Positions 16,492-26,498 of a stretch of 64,000 nt of DNA are shown piece by piece. How positions within the stretch are numbered: the first letter of the stretch is position 1; each line of letters starts with the position of its first letter. A model generated the notes under the pieces. That model was not told the origin of the DNA. It searched no databases and worked only from the letters and a program-made list of their open reading frames with translations. The translations under genes and the position numbers were made by a program. Source of the DNA: Aggregatilinea lenta (GTDB lineage Bacteria; Chloroflexota; Anaerolineae; Aggregatilineales; Aggregatilineaceae); assembly GCF_003569045.1 (NCBI RefSeq), contig NZ_BFCB01000003.1:1922001-1986000 (forward strand), in the 5' to 3' direction.

Positions 16492-17639
16492 ACGGTCGGT
16501 GACGCGCCGTTGCCGGACGCAAGCACGCGCGGCAGCCGGATCGTAACGATCGTGCCGTGGTCCGGCTCGCTGGACAGCTCGATCGTGCCCTGGTGCGCCG
16601 TGACGATGCCACGCGCGATGGGTAGGCCCATGCCCGCGCCCTGCTGCTCGTTTTGTCCCCGATTGGACTGGATCAGCACATCCCAGATATCCGGCTGGTG
16701 CTCCGGCGGGATGCCCGATCCCCGATCGGTGATGCGCAGCACGACGAAGTCGGCATCCTCGAAAACGTCGAGATCCACCTGCTGGCCGGGCGATGAGTAC
16801 TGGATCGCGTTGCGAACGATTTCGCTGATGGCGCTGACCAGCAGGTCGTGCACGCCCTGGACGAGCAGCGGCCCGTCGACGGACGCAGACTGCTGGAAGG
16901 TGATCTCACGTTCTTTGCCGAGCTTGTGGTGCGCGGTCAACGCGTCGTAGGCCAGGCTGTCCAGCTCCAGCGGCTCCGCCAGATCATGAATCTGCTCCAC
17001 GACGTAGCCGCTGACAATCTGCGAGTAGAGCACCATTTGCTCCGCGAGACGGTTCAGGCGCTGCGTGCCATTTTGAATCAGGCTGAGGCTGATGTCGATG
17101 TCGCTCTGAGTGAGCGAATTGGCCGACCCATTCAATTCCTCGGCCAGCAGCGCGAAGCCGCCCGTCACGTACGTGAGCGGCGTGCGCAGTTCGTGCGAGA
17201 GGAGTTGCACCAGCATCTGCCGCGCATCGTCCAGCTTCTGCGTGACCCCGGCGCGCATGACCTCCGCGCGCCGCAGCTTGTTCTCGATCGCGATCAGAAA
17301 ATCTTCCGGGTCGAACGGCTTGACCAGATAATCGTCGACGCCGAGCTGTTTGCCGGTGGAGATGTCCTGGCGGGAGCTGCGCGCCGTGAGGAAGATGAAT
17401 GGTACGCCCCGCAGTTGCGGCACCTGCTGGATGGCCTCGAACAACTGGTAGCCATCCATGCGCGGCATCATGATGTCGCTGACGATCAGGTGCGGCTGAA
17501 ATCCCTGCGCCAGCAGATCGAGCGCCTCGCGCCCGTCCGAAGCCAGACGGACGTCGTAGCCTTCCATCTCCAGCACAAGCGCAGCGTTCTTCCGCAGATC
17601 TTCGTTGTCTTCTACAAACAGTATCGTTGCGTCTGGCAT
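16488..17639 (-). CDS. Receiver-histidine kinase hybrid (cytosolic)
   Basis: The protein (383 residues from ATG 17639; GTG at 17660 would add seven) has an N-terminal receiver domain with phospho-acceptor Asp in LIVSDIMMPRMDGYQ and the conserved Lys in DYLVKPFD. A HisKA domain follows with the phosphorylatable His in LLSHELRTPLTYV, then a HATPase domain (EIVRNAIQYSS, ITDRGSGIPP, GAGMGLPIARGI). There are no membrane segments, so it senses its input through another protein's phosphorylation of the receiver. No partner regulator gene is adjacent. It converges on fabL. Confidence 0.9.
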   Translation of the reverse strand: MPDATILFVEDNEDLRKNAALVLEMEGYDVRLASDGREALDLLAQGFQPHLIVSDIMMPRMDGYQLFEAIQQVPQLRGVPFIFLTARSSRQDISTGKQLGVDDYLVKPFDPEDFLIAIENKLRRAEVMRAGVTQKLDDARQMLVQLLSHELRTPLTYVTGGFALLAEELNGSANSLTQSDIDISLSLIQNGTQRLNRLAEQMVLYSQIVSGYVVEQIHDLAEPLELDSLAYDALTAHHKLGKEREITFQQSASVDGPLLVQGVHDLLVSAISEIVRNAIQYSSPGQQVDLDVFEDADFVVLRITDRGSGIPPEHQPDIWDVLIQSNRGQNEQQGAGMGLPIARGIVTAHQGTIELSSEPDHGTIVTIRLPRVLASGNGASPTV

Positions 17640-17779
17640 TGGTACCTGCACGCGGCTCACAGCCTACCTGGCGCTGCTCCCGTGCTCAACGCTGCTGAGC
17701 TTATAGGGAGAGGCATGAGGACTATGATTATATTACAGCGGGCCATACATTATGGATGCAGTATACCATATGACGGGCC

Positions 17780-17796
17780 AAACGATAATATCGTTT
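17780..17796. promoter_or_regulatory. Operator-like palindrome in AT-rich gap
   Basis: AAACGATA-A-TATCGTTT is a perfect inverted repeat of 8-base arms around one base, in an AT-rich 228-base gap upstream of the receiver-kinase hybrid. Its symmetry and length fit a dimeric repressor site. A minus-strand TATAAT is present at 17727-17732 about 50 bases nearer the gene. Confidence 0.4.
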
Positions 17797-17867
17797 AGGG
17801 TGAATTTTTATTGAAAAATCGCATGGAAAAATTGCGCCGAAAAAAGGGGAGCCGACCAGCCGGTTGC

Positions 17868-18743
17868 CTAGCACACCTTGCCCGCGCCGTCGTTCGTTTT
17901 TTCGCTCAACCGAAACTCTTCGTAGATCCGGTCCAGCCCCAGTTTGATCCGGCGCTGGACGTGCTCCCCCTCCGATTCCGGCACAGGGAACATTTCGAGC
18001 ATTTCCGCGACGAGCGTGGATGTATCGGCGCGCGGGCGACCGAGGCGGTACAGGCTGTAGACGCGCCGCCGGGCTAGCCGCAGGTAGTTCGACACGAACT
18101 CGGTGGCGTCCTTCGTGGTCGGCTCGCCGCGCCCCGGCACGATGGAGTCGGCGGGGAAGCGCGCGCGGCGCAGGGCGGTCAGGTTATCCAGCCAGTTCTT
18201 GGTGCACGCTCCGGAGATGTAAAGGTGCTGGTTGGTCAGCACGCTGTCGCCCGCGAACAAAATGCGCTGGTCGGGCAGGTGCACCCACAGGTTGCCGGTG
18301 GTGGGACCGGCCATCGCCAGCAGTAGGATTTCGTGCTGGCCGTAGCGCAGTTGCATGCGCTGCGTGAAGCCCACCGACGGCAGCCGCACGCGCATCCCGC
18401 TGAGCTGGTTGCGATCGATGGAGGTCGCGTTGAACGTCTCGACGGCGGCGTCGGCCAGGTTCGGCGGGATCTGCTGGGTATGCGCGATTGTGTCTGCGTG
18501 CGCGACGACCACCTGTGGATTGAACCAGCAGTTGCCCAGGATCCGGTCGCGGTGGCAGTCCGTGTTGATCACGGCGAGGATCGGCTTATCCGACAGGTCC
18601 GCCAGCAGCGCGCGCCACTGCTGCGCGTCGTCGGGGAAGGGCGGCGTGTCGATCAAGACGAAGCCATCTTTCGTCAGAATGGCGCCGACGGTGACGCGCC
18701 GGAAGCGGGTTTCGACAAAGATATCAGGGGCCAGTACGTGCAC
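17868..18743 (-). CDS. Metallo-beta-lactamase-fold protein with degenerate metal site
   Basis: The 291-residue protein keeps the MBL fold order: GAILTKDGFVLIDTP, then the region normally holding HxHxDH, a GDSVL loop, and a PGRGE loop. The zinc ligands are largely replaced: the first motif reads NTDCHRDRILGN, the third-His loop reads AGPTTGNLWVH, and the last His loop is IVPGRGEP where family members have PGHG. Only one His and the Asp residues remain. It may be a non-catalytic or differently metallated member. Translation starts at GTG eight bases after GAAGGA. The gene ends 16 bases after the AlaX gene upstream, so the two are probably co-transcribed. Confidence 0.75.
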   Translation of the reverse strand: MHVLAPDIFVETRFRRVTVGAILTKDGFVLIDTPPFPDDAQQWRALLADLSDKPILAVINTDCHRDRILGNCWFNPQVVVAHADTIAHTQQIPPNLADAAVETFNATSIDRNQLSGMRVRLPSVGFTQRMQLRYGQHEILLLAMAGPTTGNLWVHLPDQRILFAGDSVLTNQHLYISGACTKNWLDNLTALRRARFPADSIVPGRGEPTTKDATEFVSNYLRLARRRVYSLYRLGRPRADTSTLVAEMLEMFPVPESEGEHVQRRIKLGLDRIYEEFRLSEKTNDGAGKVC

Positions 18744-18759
18744 GATGCTATCCTTCGCT

Positions 18760-19965
18760 CTACTGGAGGGCTTGCAGCGCCGATTTTAGCGCGTTTTCCA
18801 CGTCGGCCAGCGACGCGGACGCGCCGCCGCCTTGCGCAAATGAGGGACGCCCGCCGCCGCGATCCACGCCCCAGATGGCTAGACCGCGCTTGAGCACGGG
18901 CACCATGTCGAACGGCAGATCGTCCGAGCGTGCGGCGATGAGCTGAGCCTTATCGCCCGCCACACCGCACAGCGCGACCGTCGCGGGATGCCCGACAACC
19001 ATCTGCGTAAACTGCCGGACTTCCGCCGCATCGCGGTCCTCGAACGCCTTCACGACCAGCGTATAGCCATCACGGCGTTCGGCGGCCTGCCAACTGGCGG
19101 CGGCGTCGGTTTCCAGCGCGGCGGCGCGCAACGCGCGGACCTCGCGCCGCAAGTCCTGCGCCTCGGCGCGCAGCCGTTCCACCGCCGCCGGGACTTCCCA
19201 AAAGCCCACGGTCAGGTCTGCCGCAAGCTGGTTCATCAATGCGTTCTTTTGCCGGTAGTCCAGCAGCGCCCGCTGCCCGCAGCGGAACTCGACGCGCGAC
19301 GTATCGCCGCGCCGGTCGATGCGCAAAATCTTGATGAGGCCCACCTCGGCGCTGTGCGCGACGTGCGTGCCGCCGCAGGCCGTGCGGTCGTAGCCGCCGA
19401 TGTCCACCACGCGCAGCCGTCCCTCTACGGGCGGAATCTTGCGCAGGCCCAGTGCCGGGATCTCATCTTCGGCGGGGAACAGGACGCGCACGGGCCGGTT
19501 TTCGGCCACGATCGCGTAGGCGCGGCCCTCGACGGCGGCGGTTTGCGCGGCATCCGGCGGCAGGATGTTCAGGTCGATCGTGACGCTGTCCGCACTCAGG
19601 TGAAAGCCGATCGTTTCCGCTTCAAGCAGCTCAATGAACGCCTGGGAGAGGATGTGCTGGCCGGTGTGGTGCTGCATATGGTCGAAGCGCCGCGCCCAAT
19701 CGATCTGCGCGTGAACCGGGCCAAGCGGCAGGTCGCCGTCCAGCACGTGCAGCACCGCGCCGTCCGATTCACGGATGGCGACGTCCACCACGGGTACGCC
19801 GTCGATCTGGCCGGTGTCGTGGGGCTGACCGCCGCTGGTCGGATAGAAATAGCTCTGGTCGAGCACGACCGCCGAGATGCCGTCAAGCGATGTGCGCTCG
19901 ATCACTGCGGCGTGGAACGAAACAGTATACGAGTCAGTGTAATAAAGGCGTTGTGTCATCATCAC
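18760..19965 (-). CDS. alaX: Alanyl-tRNA editing protein AlaX (long form)
   Basis: AlaX removes serine or glycine wrongly attached to tRNA-Ala. The 401-residue protein has the full editing-domain zinc site, HHTGQH (about 98-103) and CGGTHV (about 197-202), after an N-terminal strand region SGGQPHDTGQ, and a C-terminal DHHA1-like domain with the glycine-rich GGGRPSFAQGGG. This is the long AlaX-L form; it lacks the alanyl-tRNA synthetase aminoacylation domain. The first codon may be GTG (19965) or one of the two ATGs immediately after it. It precedes the degenerate MBL gene in one transcript. Confidence 0.9.
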   Translation of the reverse strand: MMMTQRLYYTDSYTVSFHAAVIERTSLDGISAVVLDQSYFYPTSGGQPHDTGQIDGVPVVDVAIRESDGAVLHVLDGDLPLGPVHAQIDWARRFDHMQHHTGQHILSQAFIELLEAETIGFHLSADSVTIDLNILPPDAAQTAAVEGRAYAIVAENRPVRVLFPAEDEIPALGLRKIPPVEGRLRVVDIGGYDRTACGGTHVAHSAEVGLIKILRIDRRGDTSRVEFRCGQRALLDYRQKNALMNQLAADLTVGFWEVPAAVERLRAEAQDLRREVRALRAAALETDAAASWQAAERRDGYTLVVKAFEDRDAAEVRQFTQMVVGHPATVALCGVAGDKAQLIAARSDDLPFDMVPVLKRGLAIWGVDRGGGRPSFAQGGGASASLADVENALKSALQALQ

Positions 19966-20091
19966 TCTGATTGCACAGCAGAAGGCCGACGCTTATTGTA
20001 GCATCTTGCCGCGCAAAAGTGGAGCGCATTTTGAGGGTTGCCCCAGTGCACGGGGGCACAGAGGCGTTTGGTGCAGGCTCGCAGGGGGGCG

Positions 20092-21339
20092 CTAGCTGAT
20101 CTGCTGTGGCAGCCAGTCACGCCACGCGGCATCGAGATCGTCGAAGCTGACGCCCAAAGCGTCCTGGGTGGCGTCCTCGACCGCTGTGCTCTTGGCGATG
20201 GCTTGCAGCCACGCGTTGCGCGCTTCCGCGCCGTGCTCCTCGTGAATGTACAGCAGCAGCGTGTACGCCTGCTCGACCGCGAACTGCCGGTCGGCGCGGC
20301 TGAGATCTGGCTCGGCGGCCAGCGTGGCCCACGGGATGAGGTTGGCCGTCGAGGTGCTGGTGCCCCCGGCGACTGCCGCGATGCGTTCCAACACGCGGCT
20401 GCGTTGGCTGAGCGTACGGAACAGGGACGCGCCGTACTCGCCCATGCCCTGTTCCACCCACCACGGATACGGCGCTTCGCCGCCTGCCATCGCGTAGAGC
20501 ACGTGGCGGGTGTATTCGCGCGCGACCTCGGATACTTCGGGCGCGGTGCTATAGGGGCCGTAGGTCAGTTTGAGCGCCTCGCCCGGCGCGGTCCACTGTG
20601 ACAGGGCGGGCATCGACATGCGCGTCATCGTTTGCAGCATGGCGGCGCTGTCGTACAGCTTGATCGGGGCCGGATCGTCTGGCGTGAAGTCCAGCTCGCG
20701 CGTGATGCGGGTGTACACGGCGGGCAGATCTTGCAGCAGGATCTCGGCCTGGCGCTGGTTGTCGGCCAGAGACGATTCGAGGTAGTGCAGCACAAAGCCG
20801 TCCGTGTCCAGGGTTTGCCAGTCTTCCCCGGCGAATAACCAACTCTCCCCGCTGCGCCGGAAAACGGCGGTGATCGTGGTGCCGCCCGACGAATCGCTGC
20901 GCGAGGCGTCTACCTGCGTCCACAGGATCGTGGTGCGCGCGGTGACGGCATCGGGATCGGTGCTGTCGATGCGTGACAGGTTGATTTCGAAGTTGCCCAG
21001 GGGAGATGCCTGCCAGTCCTCCGCCCACGCACGCTGTTCGTGAACGAAGATGGGATCGTCCGGCCAGACGGTGGTCATGTAACGCTCGACGTCGCCGTCC
21101 ATGACGGCCTGTTCCATCCCGGCGGTGACGCGGCTCAGCTCCAGCTCGACGTCATTGAGCGGAGTGGGCGTCGCCGTGGTGCGCGGCGGACGGGTGGGCT
21201 GCGCGAACAGTGTGTTGGCGGCCTGGATGCTCTCCTGATTAGGAGTGGGGGTAGCGGGAGCTTCCGCCTTCTGGCAGGCGGCCAGTGCCGCGATCAGGAT
21301 CGCTCCCAGGCTGAGGGCAACGTTCGGGCGCAGTCTCAT
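20092..21339 (-). CDS. Lipoprotein with degenerate peptidase-MA-like domain
   Basis: The 415-residue protein has a signal peptide with lipobox LAAC (Cys about 22) and a Thr/Pro-rich linker, so it should be anchored outside the membrane. An NTF2-like segment (about 65-190, ending in SGESWLFAGEDW) precedes a domain like the peptidase MA family, where HExxH and WxxEGxxEY are usual. Here the first motif reads REYTRH and the second PWWVEQGMGEY, so the zinc-binding helix is altered and activity is doubtful. GGGAG precedes the ATG. Function is unknown. Confidence 0.7.
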   Translation of the reverse strand: MRLRPNVALSLGAILIAALAACQKAEAPATPTPNQESIQAANTLFAQPTRPPRTTATPTPLNDVELELSRVTAGMEQAVMDGDVERYMTTVWPDDPIFVHEQRAWAEDWQASPLGNFEINLSRIDSTDPDAVTARTTILWTQVDASRSDSSGGTTITAVFRRSGESWLFAGEDWQTLDTDGFVLHYLESSLADNQRQAEILLQDLPAVYTRITRELDFTPDDPAPIKLYDSAAMLQTMTRMSMPALSQWTAPGEALKLTYGPYSTAPEVSEVAREYTRHVLYAMAGGEAPYPWWVEQGMGEYGASLFRTLSQRSRVLERIAAVAGGTSTSTANLIPWATLAAEPDLSRADRQFAVEQAYTLLLYIHEEHGAEARNAWLQAIAKSTAVEDATQDALGVSFDDLDAAWRDWLPQQIS

Positions 21340-21405
21340 CCATTCACTCCCATCCGGCGAAAAAGGGCACTTTAGTTAGTTATACGCCGGAGCAGGGGAA
21401 CCCGA

Positions 21406-22371
21406 TCAGCGGATGCGCAGATAGGAAATGGCCCCATCCTGGAACCCGGCAGCCTGATAGAAGGCGCGGGTCGCGTCGCCGCCGCGCGCCGTGTTGACGT
21501 AGAGGTGGGTGAGGTTGAGCCGGTTCGCGTGGCGCAGGGCCGCTTCGAGCAGGGCTGCGCCGACGCCTTCGCCCCGGTAATCGACCGCGACAGCCATGTC
21601 GTCGATCCAGCCGCGTCCCCCGGTCAGCGTCTGCATCAGTGACAGCGCCACGAAGCCGATCGTATCGTGCGGCTCGCGGCTGGTTTCCGCCACGAACACG
21701 CTCATCGTCTGGCGCTCGGCCAGCCGCAGCATCGCGGCCCGGCACTGTTCCTCGCTGAGGTCCTGATTGGCGTCCACCAGCTTGAGCAGGTCGAGGATGG
21801 CGGGCGAATCGGCCTGTTCCGCCTGCCGGATCACGTACAGCTCGTTGGCTTCGCGCGCGATCTGGCGCTGCTGCTGGAGTGTCTGCCAGCGCTGAAGCAC
21901 CTGCTGGTGGGTGCGGAAGGGCATGTCGGGCACGGCGTCGGGCGGGAAGACGCGCACTTCCTGTGCGTCGTCCCCGGCGCGCAGCATCCCGCCGACCGGG
22001 TGCGCGCGGTAGAAGACGATGATACCGCTGGACGGCGGGCCTTCGGGGAAGGAGTACACACCCAGCAGGTCGATCAGCTCGACGTCCAGCCCGGTTTCCT
22101 CGCGGCTCTCGCGCACGGCGGCTTCTTCGACACTTTCGTCCTCTTCGATGTAGCCGGACGGAAACGCCCAATGGCCGGTCTTGACGCTGCCGCCGCGCTT
22201 GACGAGGATCAAGCCGCCGTCCATCTCGATCACGAGACCGACAGAGGGTACGGGATTCTGGTAGTGGACGTATCCGCAGGCGGGGCAAAACAGGCGCTCT
22301 CGCCCTCCGGCGGACCGGTGGGCGAGAGGATCACCGCAAACAGGACAGTAGGTCAGTGCCTTGGTGGACAT
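21406..22371 (-). CDS. Nudix hydrolase-GNAT acetyltransferase fusion
   Basis: The 321-residue protein begins with a zinc ribbon (CPVCGDPL...CPACGYVHY), as in NudC-like pyrophosphatases, followed by a Nudix domain with a perfect box from GYIEED through REETGL (about 72-94). A second domain (about 165-321) is a GNAT acetyltransferase with the acetyl-CoA loop YRGEGVGAALLEAA. The two activities in one chain are unusual; the substrate of each is unknown. It ends a run of minus-strand genes downstream of an unrelated lipoprotein gene and lies 26 bases after rpoD. Confidence 0.82.
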   Translation of the reverse strand: MSTKALTYCPVCGDPLAHRSAGGRERLFCPACGYVHYQNPVPSVGLVIEMDGGLILVKRGGSVKTGHWAFPSGYIEEDESVEEAAVRESREETGLDVELIDLLGVYSFPEGPPSSGIIVFYRAHPVGGMLRAGDDAQEVRVFPPDAVPDMPFRTHQQVLQRWQTLQQQRQIAREANELYVIRQAEQADSPAILDLLKLVDANQDLSEEQCRAAMLRLAERQTMSVFVAETSREPHDTIGFVALSLMQTLTGGRGWIDDMAVAVDYRGEGVGAALLEAALRHANRLNLTHLYVNTARGGDATRAFYQAAGFQDGAISYLRIR

Positions 22372-22397
22372 AGCGGCTGCCGAAGCTACGTCAATCG

Positions 22398-24113
<1,716 letters not shown>

Positions 24114-24157
24114 GGATTCTGGCGCTTTCACTGCGCCGCTCGCCAGAAAGGCGCTGG

Positions 24158-26191
24158 CTACACATTGCGGGCAAAGTGTCTCGTCTGAAGCGCTTTTGCG
24201 ATACGCTCTCGGGCACGCCGATTCGCCTCAACTGTGGCTTGATAATCCCATTCTGTCAAGTCGCCTCCCTGGGCCAGGGCGTCCTCCTGCAAAAAGTATA
24301 GTTCAGCCAGTTCGCGCTCGATCCGGCTGTGCCGCAAAGTCAGCGCTTCGCGGATGAGCAGATCGGTGCTGAGTTCGGGTGTCATGCTCAGGCGCGCCTG
24401 CTCGCGCAGCACAGATTGTAGCTCGATACGCAGCGACCCCTGCAGGCCCTGTTCCAGCCGTTCCAGCGGCGATGCGTCCAGTTCGTCCACAAACGCGATA
24501 AGCGCGGGCGGGAGGTGGCGATACAGGTATTCCAGCGGCTCGTCGTCGTCCTGGTAGAGCGACTGCTCCAGATAGCTGAAGATGACCTGATGCTCAGGCC
24601 GGGTGAAGTCTTCCGGACCGAGTTTCCTGAGCGCCTCGCTCAGCGCGCCGTCGTCACCCTGCAGCTCACGCAGCTTGCGATTCGCCGCGAAGAGCTGTTC
24701 GGGCTGCCGGAGTAGCTGGTACAGGCAGAAGCCTTCCCAGAAGGTCGATTGGCCGGGTGGGCCGCTGGTCGCCGGTGTGCGGTCCGCCGGGACGTCGGCC
24801 AGGCGGCGCTGCTGCCGGATAGAGGGGACGGTGCGCGTCTTCGGTGCGCGGCGGCGCTGCGTCCACTCGATCAAGGTCCGCTCGTCGATGCGCACACGCC
24901 GCGCCAACGCCTGAATATTGACGTTGCGCTGAAAATCGCTTTCCGTCGCAGTGAGAAGGGGTAACAGTTTGCGGGCAGCGGCTTCTCGCTCGTAGTACGA
25001 CGACTGGCTGCTGAGGTGAGCGGTGCCCTGCTCGATGACATAGACTGCCACCGGAACTGCCCGTTCGATGAGCTGCTCCCACGCCCCCGGATTTTCGCGG
25101 ATCAGGTCGTCCGGATCTTGCCCCTCCGGCAGTGTGACCACGCGCAAATCCATGTCTACCGTGCCAGTGTAACGCATGATGCCACGCGGATCAAACGTCA
25201 TCGCCTCGTCGCCGCCGAGCGTCTGCCGGGCGACGTCCAGGCCTCGCAGCGTGGCGCTCGCCCCCGCCGCGTCGGGGTCCAGGGCCAGGATCAGCCGTGT
25301 GGCATACTTGTCGAGTTGGCGGAGCTGGTCTTCGGTCAGGGCGGTGCCCATCTGCGCGACCACGTTGTGGAAGCCCGCCTGGTGCGCCTGAATCGCGTCC
25401 ATGTAGCCTTCGACCACGACCACCGTCTCCGTCTCGCGGATTGCGCGGCGCGCCATGTCGAGGCCGTAGAGCAGGCGGCTCTTGTCGAACAGCGGCCCCT
25501 GCGGTGAGTTCAGGTACTTGGGCACGGCGTCCTTGTCGAGCGCGCGCGCGCCGAAACCGACGGTCCGCCCGCGTCCGTCGCGGATCGGGATCATCAGGCG
25601 ATGGCGGAAGCGGTCGTAGACGCTGCCCTTGTCCTCGTTGAGGATGGCGACTCCTGCTTCAACGATCTCGTCCTGCTTGTAGCCCAGCATTTGTAGGTGC
25701 TGGAGCGCCTGCCGCCAGTCGTCGGGCGCGTAGCCAATGCTGAATGCGTCGATCGTTTCGGCGTTCAGGCCGCGCCGCGCGACGTACTCGCGCGCGCCTT
25801 GCGCGCCGGGTGCTTTGAGCAACTGCGTATGGAAGAACTGGGCCGCTTCGTTGAGCAGGCCCAGCATCCGGTCGTTGGCGTCCTGGCGTTCGGCTTGCTG
25901 GGGTGTGAACGGTTGAAGCTCGACCCCGGCACGTTCCGCCAGGATACGCAGCGCTTCGGCAAAGTCCCAGCCCTCGGCTTTCATGACGAAGCTGAAGACG
26001 TCGCCGCCTTCACCACACGCGCCGAAACAACGCCAGGTTTGGGTTTCTGGAAAGACGATGAAGGAGGGGGTACGTTCCTGGTGGAAGGGGCACAGCGCCT
26101 TGAAGTTCCGGCCCGCTTTGTGCAGGTTCGTATAGCCCGAAACCACTTCAACAATGTCGAGGCGGGCTTTTACGTCATCTACGACAGACAT
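24158..26191 (-). CDS. dnaG: DNA primase
   Basis: DnaG makes RNA primers at the replication fork. The 677-residue protein has the zinc-binding domain ([11 protein letters not shown], then [14 protein letters not shown], about 34-69), a TOPRIM core with [13 protein letters not shown] and [11 protein letters not shown] (Glu and Asp residues bind metal), and a C-terminal helicase-interaction region. A GGGG-containing site lies upstream of the ATG. It leads the dnaG-rpoD operon from the promoter at 26230-26258. Confidence 0.93.
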   Translation of the reverse strand: MSVVDDVKARLDIVEVVSGYTNLHKAGRNFKALCPFHQERTPSFIVFPETQTWRCFGACGEGGDVFSFVMKAEGWDFAEALRILAERAGVELQPFTPQQAERQDANDRMLGLLNEAAQFFHTQLLKAPGAQGAREYVARRGLNAETIDAFSIGYAPDDWRQALQHLQMLGYKQDEIVEAGVAILNEDKGSVYDRFRHRLMIPIRDGRGRTVGFGARALDKDAVPKYLNSPQGPLFDKSRLLYGLDMARRAIRETETVVVVEGYMDAIQAHQAGFHNVVAQMGTALTEDQLRQLDKYATRLILALDPDAAGASATLRGLDVARQTLGGDEAMTFDPRGIMRYTGTVDMDLRVVTLPEGQDPDDLIRENPGAWEQLIERAVPVAVYVIEQGTAHLSSQSSYYEREAAARKLLPLLTATESDFQRNVNIQALARRVRIDERTLIEWTQRRRAPKTRTVPSIRQQRRLADVPADRTPATSGPPGQSTFWEGFCLYQLLRQPEQLFAANRKLRELQGDDGALSEALRKLGPEDFTRPEHQVIFSYLEQSLYQDDDEPLEYLYRHLPPALIAFVDELDASPLERLEQGLQGSLRIELQSVLREQARLSMTPELSTDLLIREALTLRHSRIERELAELYFLQEDALAQGGDLTEWDYQATVEANRRARERIAKALQTRHFARNV

Positions 26192-26229
26192 TAATGAGCT
26201 GCCCCACCATTCACTAAGGAGAGATTAGA

Positions 26230-26258
26230 ATTATAGGCGCGCGGTCACCAGCGCGCAA
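26230..26258 (-). promoter_or_regulatory. Promoter of dnaG-rpoD
   Basis: On the minus strand TTGCGC (26253-26258) is followed after 17 bases by a perfect TATAAT (26230-26235), giving a start near 26223, about 32 bases before dnaG. The spacer holds an inverted repeat, GCGCGC-GGTCACCA-GCGCGC. Confidence 0.65.
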
Positions 26259-26392
26259 ACCTGCGCCACTTTTCACAGGCACACGGCAGACTCGTGTAGG
26301 GCAGGCGTACGAGGCAAACGGCGCACGAACTGGCATAATCAGCGATAATGCTGCGCGCAGTGCGCCCGCCCGTCGTCCATTTGCGATCTCAT

Positions 26393-26421
26393 TTGACAAA
26401 GGTGGGAGCGTAGGGTAGCAC
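26393..26421 (+). promoter_or_regulatory. Possible promoter of ftcD
   Basis: A perfect TTGACA (26393-26398) is followed after 17 bases by TAGCAC, a poor -10. It is divergent from the dnaG promoter in the same 307-base gap. Apart from these two promoters I see nothing else in this gap. Confidence 0.35.
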
Positions 26422-26498
26422 TTGATGCGTTTTGGGGACGTTCAGGCGCACAACGAAAGGGGGCAGGCGTTCACCCGCAAGGGCGCGCGCCGCAGACC

